From Nemertoderma westbladi (taxonomy: Eukaryota > Xenacoelomorpha > Nemertodermatida > Nemertodermatidae), in the NCBI GenBank assembly GCA_032718475.1, contig JAUCBJ010001370.1, forward strand, positions 1 through 61,810: a stretch of 61,810 nucleotides of DNA. Direction: 5' to 3'. The position numbers and the translations under genes are program-made. Below are positions 37,441 through 47,620 of this stretch, piece after piece (positions within the stretch are counted from its first letter, which is position 1; the number at the start of each line of letters is the position of its first letter). The notes under the pieces were generated by a model. That model did not search any database and had not been told where the DNA came from. It saw nothing but the letters and a program-made list of their open reading frames with translations.

Positions 37441-39007
37441 CACTACTACTACTATTAGGATCGGCATGCTGCATTGAAGCTGCATTTTTAAGAATGCTGT
37501 GCCGGCTTATCGACAAAATTGCACCGCCACAACTCCCTATCACCCATGACATTTGCTAGATCATCCGCATCTTCAAGGCCAGTGTCCTTTAAGATGCGTT
37601 CCAAGAAAGTCATGGGCTGTCCACCATGCTTATTCACTCCATGAGGCTGCAAAAGTACAAGATTATGCACTGGCTGGTCCTCACAGCGAAAGCAATGTCC
37701 TGCAAAGCGGAGGCGATTTTGTTGTAGTGTCAAGCTTGGGGGAACCAATGTTATATAGTGTCTGGTTGGAGAGGTGTGCATTGAACTTGACACAATGAAC
37801 CCGGCGTAGCATTCTTGTTAATGTGCCATCCAGAGATTTGGAGTCCTCAGCAGTTAGAGCCCAGCATGGACTCCCATAGAGGAGTACTGGAACTACTGCT
37901 GCTCTAAATAACCGGACCTTAAGTTTCCGATTAATTCTCGGTGACTTCCAAATCCTGGAAAGCCTATTCAAAGCTGCCCATGCCTTTCCCTTACGTATTC
38001 GAAGGTCCTGACTTCCGGATCCATGATCCCAGGTAACAGAAGTCATCCACATGCTCAAGCATACCATCTTTTGAGCTTATGCTCATCCGATCAGAGACTT
38101 GCTGAGGACTTTCAAAGTTAACTGTCAAAATTTTGGTCTTTCTGGAGTTAATAAAAAGACCAACACTAGAAGCAGCATGTTCTAATGAGCTGAGGAGCCG
38201 TTGGGCTCCCTCTAATGATTCTGAGAGTACTCCTAAGTCATCAGCAAAGTCTAGATCAGTTAGGTACTTGGCAGGATTTCCTCGACTTCTGGAGCCAGTA
38301 GGTGGAGTTATCATTACCCCATCATCATTATGATGATCTAAGGACATGTATAGAACATAGGCAACAACAATTATGAACAAGAATGGTGCAAGTGTGTCTC
38401 CCTGGAGGACGCCCCATAACACTTCAAATGGTTCTGTGTCACCGTCAACAGTAGACACAAATGTTGTCGAACCATCGTATACTGATCTGATTGCTGCAAT
38501 AATTTCATCAGGAATCCCATATAATGAAAGTATGCTGAACATACGTGAGCGAGAGACTGAATCAAAGGCCTTGAAGAAGTCAACAAAGATAACAGCCAGA
38601 TGCCTGTCTTTCTTTTTTGATAACTGTTCAATTATCCTTCTAAGTGCCAAAATGGGCTCCATGGTCCCACGACCTTTACGGAACCCATTCTGATTTCCAC
38701 GGAGCAGTCTCTCAATGGGATCCCTGATGCGATTTAATAGAATTCTATTGTATAGCTTTGCAGCAATCGAGATATATGAGATTCCCCGAAAAGAACCATA
38801 GAGTGTTAGGTTGCCCTTCTTGGGAACTGGCACCAACTTATTTGTTTTCATTTCTTGTGGGAGTCTTGTTGTTCGGTACATGTCTACTATGATGGGATAG
38901 ATGAGCTTTAAACACTCAGGTATTTTAAAGACCTCAGGGGGGACACCATCTACTCCACTGGCACGATTGGTCTTAATGCTCTTTGCAGCAGCCTTAACTT
39001 CTGCAAA
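37441..39007 (-). mobile_element. LINE-R copy A, 5'-truncated
   Basis: The minus-strand copy keeps the RT and C-terminal regions and the 3' tail (plus strand 'cactactactactattagg'). It starts abruptly at 'TFAEVKAAAKS' (about 39007), so it lacks the endonuclease. RT motifs 'FFKAFDSVS', 'LQGDTLAPF' and 'DFADDLG' are intact in 37991-39007. Two small deletions break the frame: 5 bp near 38010 (tcaggtgagg to tcagg) and 14 bp near 37750, where one of two 'attgg' repeats and the bases between were lost. Confidence 0.9.
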
Positions 39008-39079
39008 TGTCAATGGAGTCACTACAAGAAATCAAGAGGCTGACCATAGACAATATATTTTTACAATGTCAGAATTGTT

Positions 39080-39840
39080 GACAAAGTGTTTTTCATATCA
39101 CTTACCGGTAGCTGTTTTCACTACATAAAAGAACGCATTGGAATTTATAAAGATTTTTCAAACAATAAGTTTTTGACAAATAATGAAGGTTGACATGTTA
39201 CTTATGACACATGCTACCTTTAGCGGCAGACTAGAGAATTGCGGGCCAAGCAACCTCCTTACACCACGTGGTCTAGTACACATATGCCAAGCCAAGATTC
39301 AGCTTAAACGGATTAAGGTCAACGAGATGGGGAATGCTGACTGTGTTTTAGTACAAGTTTCTCTCACAAGTTTCAACTTGAAGGGATTATAAATGACTAA
39401 ATAAGAGAAGGATTTCACTAATAGATATTTTTGCCCTCTAGCGGAAGACTTGTGAACTGCAGACGGATTAGCCTCCCTTGAAATATATAGCTGATAGTCT
39501 AGTACATTTCTGCCAAGTTTCATATACATTCATACACATTATACAGAATGGATTAAAAGGAAAGAAATGGAAGGACATTTAATGTTTAAACTTGTAGCCC
39601 CCTAGTGGATGTCAGATGAACTGTTCTATGTCTATCCGTGTTATGTGCACTGATTACTGGCATAATCGCAGTTCTTGATACAATTTAATTTCTTTTACTT
39701 AAGAATGTTAAGGGCATAAGAAATGATAAATGTAATATCCCTTAAATATACATAACATGTAAGTAAACCTCATTTATCTTTCAAAATGCGCTCTTTTATA
39801 TAGTGAAAACAGCTAAGTGATACGAAAACCACTTTGTCAG
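39080..39840. mobile_element. MITE-like element with long inverted repeats
   Basis: About 55-60 bp at 39081-39140 ('acaaagtgtttttcatatca...gctgttttcact') recurs in inverted orientation at 39785-39838 ('agtgaaaacagctaagtgat...actttgt') with a few mismatches and a 6-bp gap. The interior has diverged modules of about 215 bp around 'ctagcggaagact' and 'gtctagtac' and no ORF. I could not fix the outer ends or a target duplication. Confidence 0.6.
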
Positions 39841-40554
39841 AATTGTTGAGAGTTGCCATGGCATCTAGAAACTAAATCATATTGCATATTTTCCTTATAC
39901 TCGATATAGTCGGGGTGGAGGTTGATTTAATGACGCTACGGCTAATATATAGCCCGTTTCTAGTCAAACTTACCCGCTGCCATGTGTAGTGGAAATAAAT
40001 CTATATTTAGATATACCTGTATATATATATTTTGGTGATGGGACCCAAAAGTGTTTTGTATTTTATATAAACCGTCAGATTATTTGTTACCATTACGATA
40101 AATTAATGTGAACATAATTAGTGATGACCCAGACATTCCTTCAAAAAACGATAAACCCGAACACCAATGCCAACAATTCGCAATACAGCAATATAGAGGA
40201 AGTTCAGAAGCAATACAGACTGCAGGACTGACGTAAAGCTACCGGTAACCGGTATGGCAATACTAAGAAGCCCCTAAACAAGAGCGCTCTTAATAATTAT
40301 TAAGAGCGCTCTTAATAATTATTAAGAGCGCTCTTAATAATTATTAAGAGCGCTCTCCGCGATTCGCCTCTAATTGAATGTCACCCCAAATTAGATGATT
40401 TCACACCAAAAAAAATTATTTAGCACCAAATAGATTTTTTTGTAGCACCAATTTACATCTCCCAATTTTGAATATCTCTCACCAAAAACAATAATTCATC
40501 CGCCGAAAACAATAATTCATCCCCAAAAACAATTATTCTTTCCCCCAAATACAA
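39841..40554. other. Non-coding region
   Basis: AT-rich, no ORF or RNA gene seen. It contains the palindromic array listed separately and low-complexity 'caccaaa/ccaaaaacaataattca' stretches at about 40380-40550. Confidence 0.6.
40280..40356. repeat. Perfectly palindromic 22-bp tandem array
   Basis: Three and a half copies of a 22-bp unit made of two palindromes, aagagcgctctt and aataattatt. Every unit, and the array as a whole, is self-complementary. It could extrude as hairpins or a cruciform, or offer repeated dimeric protein sites. No function is known to me. Confidence 0.95.
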
Positions 40555-40925
40555 AGATAATAGCCAGATGTCTGTCTTTCTTTGTTGATAACTCTTCGAT
40601 CATCTTTCTATGTGCCAGAATAAGCTTCATGTCCCACGACCATTACGGAACCCATTTTGGTTCCCACGTAACAGTCTCTCAACAGGAACCCTGATGCGAT
40701 TTAATATAATTTTGTTGTATTTCTTTGCAGCAAACGAGATCAACGAGTTTCCACGAAAAAATTTATAGGCTGTTAGGTTGCCCTTCTTTGGGGCATGGAC
40801 CAACTTATATATTTTCATTTCTTGAGGGACTCTCTTTGTCCTATACTTGTCCAGAATAATGGGGTGAATGAGCCGCAAACACTCAGAAATTTTAAAGACC
40901 TCAGGGGGCACGCCATCTACTCCAA
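40555..40925 (-). pseudogene. LINE-R fragment, diverged
   Basis: The minus strand encodes 'PPEVFKISECLRLIHPI' to 'RLLRGNQNGFRNGRGT', the RT finger region of LINE-R, with many substitutions compared with the other copies. It is an older insertion truncated at both ends. Confidence 0.85.
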
Positions 40926-41255
40926 TACATTAACTTAAAGGAAGAACAGGAGTCTTACACACCCAATAAAATAATATCGAATCAGGACATTTAGCCCAAA
41001 ATATACTTCTCGACCCCTAGGGTCATCGAAGAACAACAAACAAACAAACACAAACAAATATAAATACATGCTAAACATACAGGTATGTGTCGCAACCCTA
41101 AACCTAAGCCTACCCGCCATACACTAAATGATACCATTAATAAACTGCACAATAGCTAAGCCTATATTCTATAAGAAAATATATGACATTTTGTCGCCGT
41201 GAAAAGGGTAAGACTAGGTCAAAAATAATTAATTTATAAAATTTGTTTTTACAAA

Positions 41256-41630
41256 TCTAACTGCTGAGGACACCAAATCTCTGGATGGCACATTGACAGG
41301 AATGCTATGCCGGGTTCATTGTGTCACCTACAATGCACACATCTCCAACCAGACACTATATAACATTGGAGGTGTCTCATTGGTTCCTCCAAGCTTGACA
41401 CTAGAACAAAGTCGCCTCCGCTTTGCAGGACATTGCTTTCGCCGTGAGGACCAGCCAGTGCATAATCTTGTTCTTTGGCAGCCTCATACACTGGCCTTGA
41501 AGATGCGGATGTTCTAGCAAATGTCATGGGTGATAGGGAGTTGTGGCGGCGCAATTTTGTTGGCAAGCCGGCGCAGCATTCTTAAAAATGCAGCTGCAAT
41601 GCAGCATGCCGATCCTAGTGGTAGTAGTAG
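41256..41630 (+). pseudogene. LINE-R 3'-end fragment
   Basis: Begins inside the C-terminal region ('LTAEDTKSLDGT'), keeps 'RLRFAGHCFRREDQP', has lost about 55 bp after 'LWQPH', and ends with the family 3' end and a (GTA)n tail ('gatcctagtggtagtagtag'). Confidence 0.88.
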
Positions 41631-44600
41631 CAGGGTTTTCGAAAGGGGCATTTATAACTAATTTTAAGCGTAAAATTTTTAAGCTTTTTAAAGCATTTAA
41701 TCATTTGTACTTTGTTAAGGAATTACACTACTTAATAATGCCATGAGAATTGAATGATTTCGTTGCAATGGAAACCTCCTGCTTTTAGTGTCTCCAAACA
41801 ATTTTATTTTCAAGTTTTTTAAATTTCATATGGTATGAATGAGACATCATGAATGCAATTATTGCCTTTGAAGAATGTTTTGGAAAATTTCTACATTGTT
41901 TTGAGAATTTGATATCATTAGAAAGACAATATTAATTTGTATTTGATTTGGCTGTAAACCTCGATGTGTTCACAGCCGACATTCTGAACCTTAGCCAGTC
42001 TGCGGATTAGCTCGGTGTAGCAGTTCTGATAGTAGGTATAGATTGAAACGCAACACTAATTGCATTTCGCACTTCGGTGAGGTTGCCAAGAGGCTGGCTG
42101 TACACAATGTCCCTTAGATCCCGCAAGTAAAAGTCACAGGAGTCTTTCTAATTAAGTCCATTAAGTCAATTAATTCCATTTAAGTTTATTTATTTAAGTT
42201 AGCACTCTACCTTTCTAATGAAAGCAATAATCCCGAATTTTATTAAGGTGCGGCGGAGTTATTTGAAAACGAAACCGTGTCAAATTTTGTGGGACACCCT
42301 GTATTAACTATTATAATTTTGTTCTTAATGTCGAACTTCAGTGTAACTTTAGTCGATCATGTCTATATTTCTTCTCGTATATATATATATATATATATAT
42401 ATGACACTACAGTGTCTGTCTCATTTCATATACAGTATATGTATATGGTAAATATTAAAAAAATAGCTAGTTCAATATCTTAGTTGTAAAACAAATATAC
42501 CAATATGTCAAACATTATATTAAACTAGAACTTAGAGTAGTAGTGTGAATGTATGAATTCTTACGGTAATTAATTTATTGGCCTTATAGTAAATGTGTCG
42601 GTTTTATATCTATACGGTGTATATTTGTTATTATTTGGAAGTAATATATATACTTGTAACTATATATACTTGTATACTATACAATTCGGTATATTCGAAA
42701 AAAGTTAAAATTAAATCAAATTGAAACGCTACCAATAATTTAAAATGCAATCAGCACTATGAAGAGAAAACAAAATAAAGTTTAATACACAATTTAACTA
42801 TTAAGTAGCGAATAATCAATAAATCACAGGTAAACCTCCATTATAAATGAATGTACGTCCTTCAGTTACAATAGATCTGTAGTGCGTATCAACTGTAACG
42901 CATGGGTTAAGTAACGACCAATGGTTGTACTTTTATAGCTTCTGAACTACAGTAGGGTACCATTAATTGAGTGTGTGTCCCTGTCCGTCCATTTTATATA
43001 CAACTTATTGTTGGGTTCTCCACGCACAAAGAACTGGTAAGTGTGAGGCTGAAGGAGATGTCCGCGCAATATTTAGGTGGGATAAATTATGTGAAATATA
43101 GGGGGCGGTGAGGGTACCTACCCCTCGGAAGCTTTGTTTTTTAAACAGCTCAAAAACCGTGTGTGGCCTAGTTGTGTTGTGTTCAGCTTATGCGGGTACT
43201 AGTCCCTTTATATTTATCAAAAATTTTTGAAACCAACTTTTTTAGACTCAACACCTTCAAATCTACAAAAACACTTTTTTTCATTTTTTCAAATTATAAA
43301 TTTTTAATTAAATTGATTAAATTAATTACCGGTAATTTTAATGAATTAAATTGATTAAAATACGCAAAAATATTTGAACAAAATTAGTAATGTTTGGTAC
43401 ATAGGCTGCACAGTGCACACCACCATACTAAAGTTTTCAATATGGGGGTTTTCGGGGTGGTTGCTTGGTGATTTCATTTCCAATGTCAGTTTTAATGTGT
43501 GGTGGTATGTAATGTGGCTGTCTGACGGTAAATAATTACAAATGTTGCAAATTGAAAGATTTCATACATTTATTACCATTATACAATAACCTGCGCTACT
43601 GTATGACTCTCGTTTATTGTTTTGGCTATAATTACACGCAATTGCAACCTGCTGCTGATGCAGCATTCTTCTTGTGGGCTAAGTTTGATGCGCTCCAAGT
43701 TTCCACTGACTATCGACTATAAATCGTTAGGAATAAAGAAAATTAGGTTTGGGGTGGGTCAATCAATAAATGGTACCAACATGTTATAGAGGGAAGCTTG
43801 AGGTACAGTACTACCGGTACCGAGGGAGACAATCTCAAACCCTTGTTATAAATAAATTTAATAAAGCAAATACTTTGTCTTCCCTATTGCTAAAGAAGAG
43901 ATGGAAGTAAATTTGAATCGATGTGATGGCCTGGCATCTGCCGCCACGGGATCCAAGTGCTTCATATAAGATTTATTAATTTCGTCACGATTGATTGATT
44001 GTAGAAAAGAAAGGCACCTTAATATAAATGGCGTCTTATGATTAGCCAAAACTCATTGTGGGGTAAAGTAATCTTATAGTACAGTATATAGGCTGCCTAC
44101 ATAGTTTTCAATATTAAAACCAAACATAGACTAGAGTAGCAGGTTACAGTGGTGGCCTTTAAACACGCGTTAATATGGTTGGGTGCAACCTTCGCCCGCG
44201 TCCAATATGGTTGGGTTCAACCTTCGCCCGCGTCCAATCTTCTCCCGATTGCAACCTTCGCCCGATTGGGGGAAAGGAGCAGGTTACAGAGACGACAGGT
44301 TACAGAGACGACAGGTTACAGAGACGACAGGTTACAGAGACGACAGGTTACAGAGAAAGCTTTTACAAACCAAAACAATAAATGATGCTGTTAACACGCC
44401 TTTTGAGGGCGAATATTGCTCCGGGCGATGATTGGACGCGGGCGAAGCTTTCTCGCGGGCGATGTTTGCTGCGCACCGTTAATATAAGGGAAGGATGCGC
44501 TTATTCATATGATGTAGGCATACTAAATATTTGTGAGGGTGTAAGGTAAGAAAGACCTTTTTTACTCGTCATAAATGGTGAACTTCCAAGATACAGGCAG

Positions 44601-45009
44601 AGCAATTATATTTTTTGATATCGCGATATCGGCCTATTATTATGCCTTGCCAGACCGTATCTGTCCGGTTAGACATGTCTTGTCTAACCAGCACTTTAGC
44701 AATGAAAAACAGATGCAGACATGTTGCGCCAAAAAAAAGTGAGTACAAAGAAGGAACATAATTATTCAAACAAATTCTGCTCAATATGATATCAGGAGAT
44801 TCATAGAAAGGCTATTAATTATTTCGAGGGAATCTCGAGATTGTTTAAGTTATATCATGGTTGGGGTCTTTTCTTTTCGTCCATGATAGATAAAAAATAC
44901 CTACATTGTGGTAATCTGCAACTCAGTTTATTGTTTTGATGAGAAGTTTTTTCCTCAGTTATGTATCATAATATAAACTAATTTTGTTACAAAATAAACT
45001 TATAAAGAT
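41631..45009. other. Non-coding region with minor repeats
   Basis: About 3.4 kb without a supportable gene. It holds a (TA)n microsatellite at 42379-42402, a duplicated 32-bp motif ('aatatggttgggttcaacct') at about 44172-44235, a 16-bp tandem repeat at 44280-44356, and two copies of the dispersed 'gtttattgttttgg' motif (43612, 44926). The open frames at 42277, 43172 and 44149 are low-complexity or repeat-derived. Confidence 0.6.
44280..44356. repeat. 16-bp tandem repeat, about 4.7 copies
   Basis: Head-to-tail units of 'caggttacagagacga'. They are open in several frames, which explains the short ORFs around 44149-44431. Confidence 0.9.
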
Positions 45010-45168
45010 ATGAAAATCTTTGTGGTTTATTTTGCGTTGATTTGTGGTGTGAGTTGCAGCGACGCAATAAGATGTTATGTACAGCAATTCAACGTTATAA
45101 ATATAACATACGTTGGTGTTGTTTCTGAAGAGTCGAGTTGGAAAGGAGACGATTGCAGCTCATGTGGG
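45010..45168 (+). CDS. Secreted three-finger/mucin-like protein, exon 1
   Basis: ATG at 45010 starts a clear signal peptide (MKIFVVYFALICGVSC, hydrophobic, cleavage likely just after residue 16). It is followed by the first half of a Ly6/uPAR-like three-finger domain: C22, an N-glycosylation site in 'VINITYV', and C49/C52 in 'CSSCG'. The exon ends at 45168 in front of 'gtgagt', a strong 5' splice site, after exactly 53 codons (phase 0). Reading on past the donor gives a meaningless tail. Exon 2 begins in the same phase with the missing half of the domain. The gene model is inferred; no transcript evidence is available here. Confidence 0.8.
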
Positions 45169-46101
45169 GTGAGTTTAGTCTACATTCGTTTACTTAACCT
45201 AAAATGTTGACATTACTCCACGCCTTTAATTGTTAACAGTATGTTTGTTTGTATATTTAATATCTGCTACTATTAATTATTGTTAAGGCCATTTTAATTC
45301 GGTATGTAAAAATTAAAACGATCGATCTGTAAAGTAAATCGGAGTAGCAAAATTCATCAAGTAAAAGTAGATAGATTTATTTGTACATTATGTAAAAACA
45401 ATAACAAATACACCAAACAATGTACCGGTATAAAGGTATTGTCCAACATAACATATAGGATTACCCCTAAAGCTTTGCAGCTTATTTCCAAGGGGGTCCT
45501 TTATGTTACTTGGTTACAAATACAATATTACACTACGCTAACCTAAAACCAATATAAAACGTAATTACACTATGTACATGTACAACTTTACCGAGAGCGT
45601 GACAATGTCCGACTCAACGATAAAGATGTAATGTACAGAACAATTTAATATAAAACGTAATTACAGTATAAATAGTAAATAATTAATAAACTAATAACTT
45701 ACTGTAGGACTATTGTACCTATTTTTACACTGCACACGGAGGTGAGATTTAACTGCAGATTTAAAAGAATGTTGATTATCTAGGTTTTTAATTTCATTAA
45801 GCAGAGCGTTCCAATTTTAATGCCGTTAAAAAAGAAAGTATCAGATTCAAAGGATTTACAATTCGGGAGGTAGAAGTTTGAAGCACTAGCTCTGGTACTG
45901 TAAGAGTGTGTATCGCGTACTCTGTTGAATTGTCGTTTTAGGTAATTGGGACATTTACCATTATAAACTTTATGCACATGGTTAAGGCGTAGCTGCTTAA
46001 CTCTACTATCTAAGTTAAGTAGTCCAGATTCAGAAAAGTCATCTGGAGTTAGGTGGTGCCTAGGTTTGTAAAAAAGTAAGGGTTTAATTGTATTCGTGTA
46101 G
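45169..46101 (+). other. Intron 1 of the three-finger/mucin-like gene
   Basis: GT at 45169 and AG at 46100-46101 ('tattcgtgtag'). Most of it is occupied by a minus-strand LINE 3' end. Confidence 0.75.
45300..46090 (-). pseudogene. Jockey/CR1-like LINE C-terminus in intron 1
   Basis: The minus strand encodes the conserved end of Jockey/CR1-type ORF2: 'LDSRVKQLRLNHVHKVYNGK', 'HSYSTRASASNFYLP', then 'FFFNGIKI', where one lost T shifts the frame just before the expected 'WNAL.NEIK'. About 480 bp of probable 3' UTR follows. This is the domain missing from the LINE-J copies on the left, but whether it is the same family cannot be told. Confidence 0.8.
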
Positions 46102-46599
46102 GTTTTGGCTGTGGGAAGTTTAAACCCACTGAGATGCAACCCAGGCAACTGCGAGGAGGCGAGGAAACTGGTTGACTTGCAAAAGGACCAGGTTGCTGCG
46201 ATACCGGGGGCCGCGGATTTAGTTCTAGAGAAAGATCCGGGTAACGAATATGCGAGACAATTAGCTGAAGATGCGAGAAGGAACGCAGATGTAGCTGCTA
46301 CGTTACGGATGGTGAAATGCTGCACAACTAATCTTTGTAATACAGTGGAATCCGTTTCGGTATCAACCGATGGTGTTAGTTCAATATCAACCGATGGCAG
46401 TGGTTCACAAACAACAGTTAGCCAATCTCAAACCGCTGGTAGTAGTTCGCAAACTGGAGTAAGTGGACCACTCGTCACCGACGCCCCTAGCGGTAGTCTC
46501 ACCTGCAAGGTGCACCAGTTCAACGTCATTAACATAACCTACGTCGGTGATGAATCCGAGGAAACAAGCTGGAATGGGATCAACTGTGCCTCATGTAGC
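46102..46599 (+). CDS. Secreted three-finger/mucin-like protein, exon 2
   Basis: Phase-0 exon of 166 codons beginning 'VLAVGSLNPLRC' right after an AG. It completes domain 1 (C65, C70, then 'KCCTTNLCN' at residues 125-133, the hallmark end of Ly6/uPAR domains), with an unusually long Ala/Glu-rich stretch between C70 and C126. A short Ser/Thr/Gln linker ('GSGSQTTVSQSQTAG') follows, then the first half of domain 2 ('CKVHQFNVINITYVG', 'CASCS'), which mirrors exon 1. The donor is 'agc|gttagt' at 46600, acceptable though weaker than exon 1's. The exon therefore carries a domain end, a linker and a domain start, a layout that lets exons multiply domains without frame loss. Confidence 0.8.
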
Positions 46600-47608
46600 G
46601 TTAGTGTTATATATATATATTATATAATATATACTATAATAATAGCCACCGCCAACTAAATCTGAATTTAATTAGGAAATTGCTGATATATATCCGTCCT
46701 GATCAGGAGGTGGTTTAACAGGTGCCCACAAGGATATACATAGGCTCAAAAAATGAAACTAGGAAACCATTAAATGATTAAAAGGAACTCTCGCATAAAA
46801 ATTTCATACTTTTGATACGGTACAATGATGTGAACGACACGCCAAAAACATCCTTCTTCTATAATATACTGTACCCCACTACAGTACTGGCAGTATGACG
46901 TACTAGACAGATCATTCTGCATATTTTCTAGAATAATTTGTAAGAAACGTTTGTGGGTCGAGTCAGTCGAGTCAGTGTGGGTCAGAGTTGCTTGCAGTTC
47001 TTCTGCACTAAGTCCACAGACCTGACACGTTTCAAATCCACTGAGAAGTGTTGTATTATAGAATGCTAGAATACTGCACTGATGTTATTGTTTAATTTTA
47101 TTGAAGAGGCAATGAATCCCTAACCACGGTAGTCCAGTATCCAGAAATTGACCTAACCTATAATATATTTGTAAAAACACATGTTTCCAGATAGTGGCGC
47201 ACATTGAATGCAAGTGAAAACTGTGATCTTCAGCGCAAATTGGCCGGAATGGAAATAAAGTATCGTTTATTGTTTTGGCTAGAAACTTTCTCTTAATGTT
47301 TTAAATTAAATTAATTTTTCAAACCCACTAAACACACATTTGGTGTTTGCAGTCATTTTGCGCCATTGATATATTTCAGAATACGAGATTTTCAACAGCG
47401 GCATGTTAAAAACAGATTTAAGCAAAATCTTATTGACTAACACCCGTGGTAATACTCTCTCATATTGTAATAAAAGCATATCAATTATAATTATCATTAT
47501 TTTTCTTTTTTCATCTCCATTAAGGGCCATCCATCAGTGTTGTTATGAGATTCATTGCATGGTAAGCCGCTCCTGTGTAAGTGACAGTGATTGAATGAGT
47601 ACCAGACT

Positions 47609-47620
47609 GCTAATCTGTGA
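47609..47620. repeat. Target-site duplication of LINE-R copy C (left)
   Basis: gctaatctgtga at 47609-47620 is repeated exactly at 50495-50506, bracketing the LINE. Confidence 0.93.

Noticed and set aside
45010-45210. Exon 1 as a complete 66-codon small secreted protein
   Set aside because: Past the strong gtgagt donor the sequence loses the domain pattern. The missing half-domain is found in phase at 46102, so a spliced gene is more likely.
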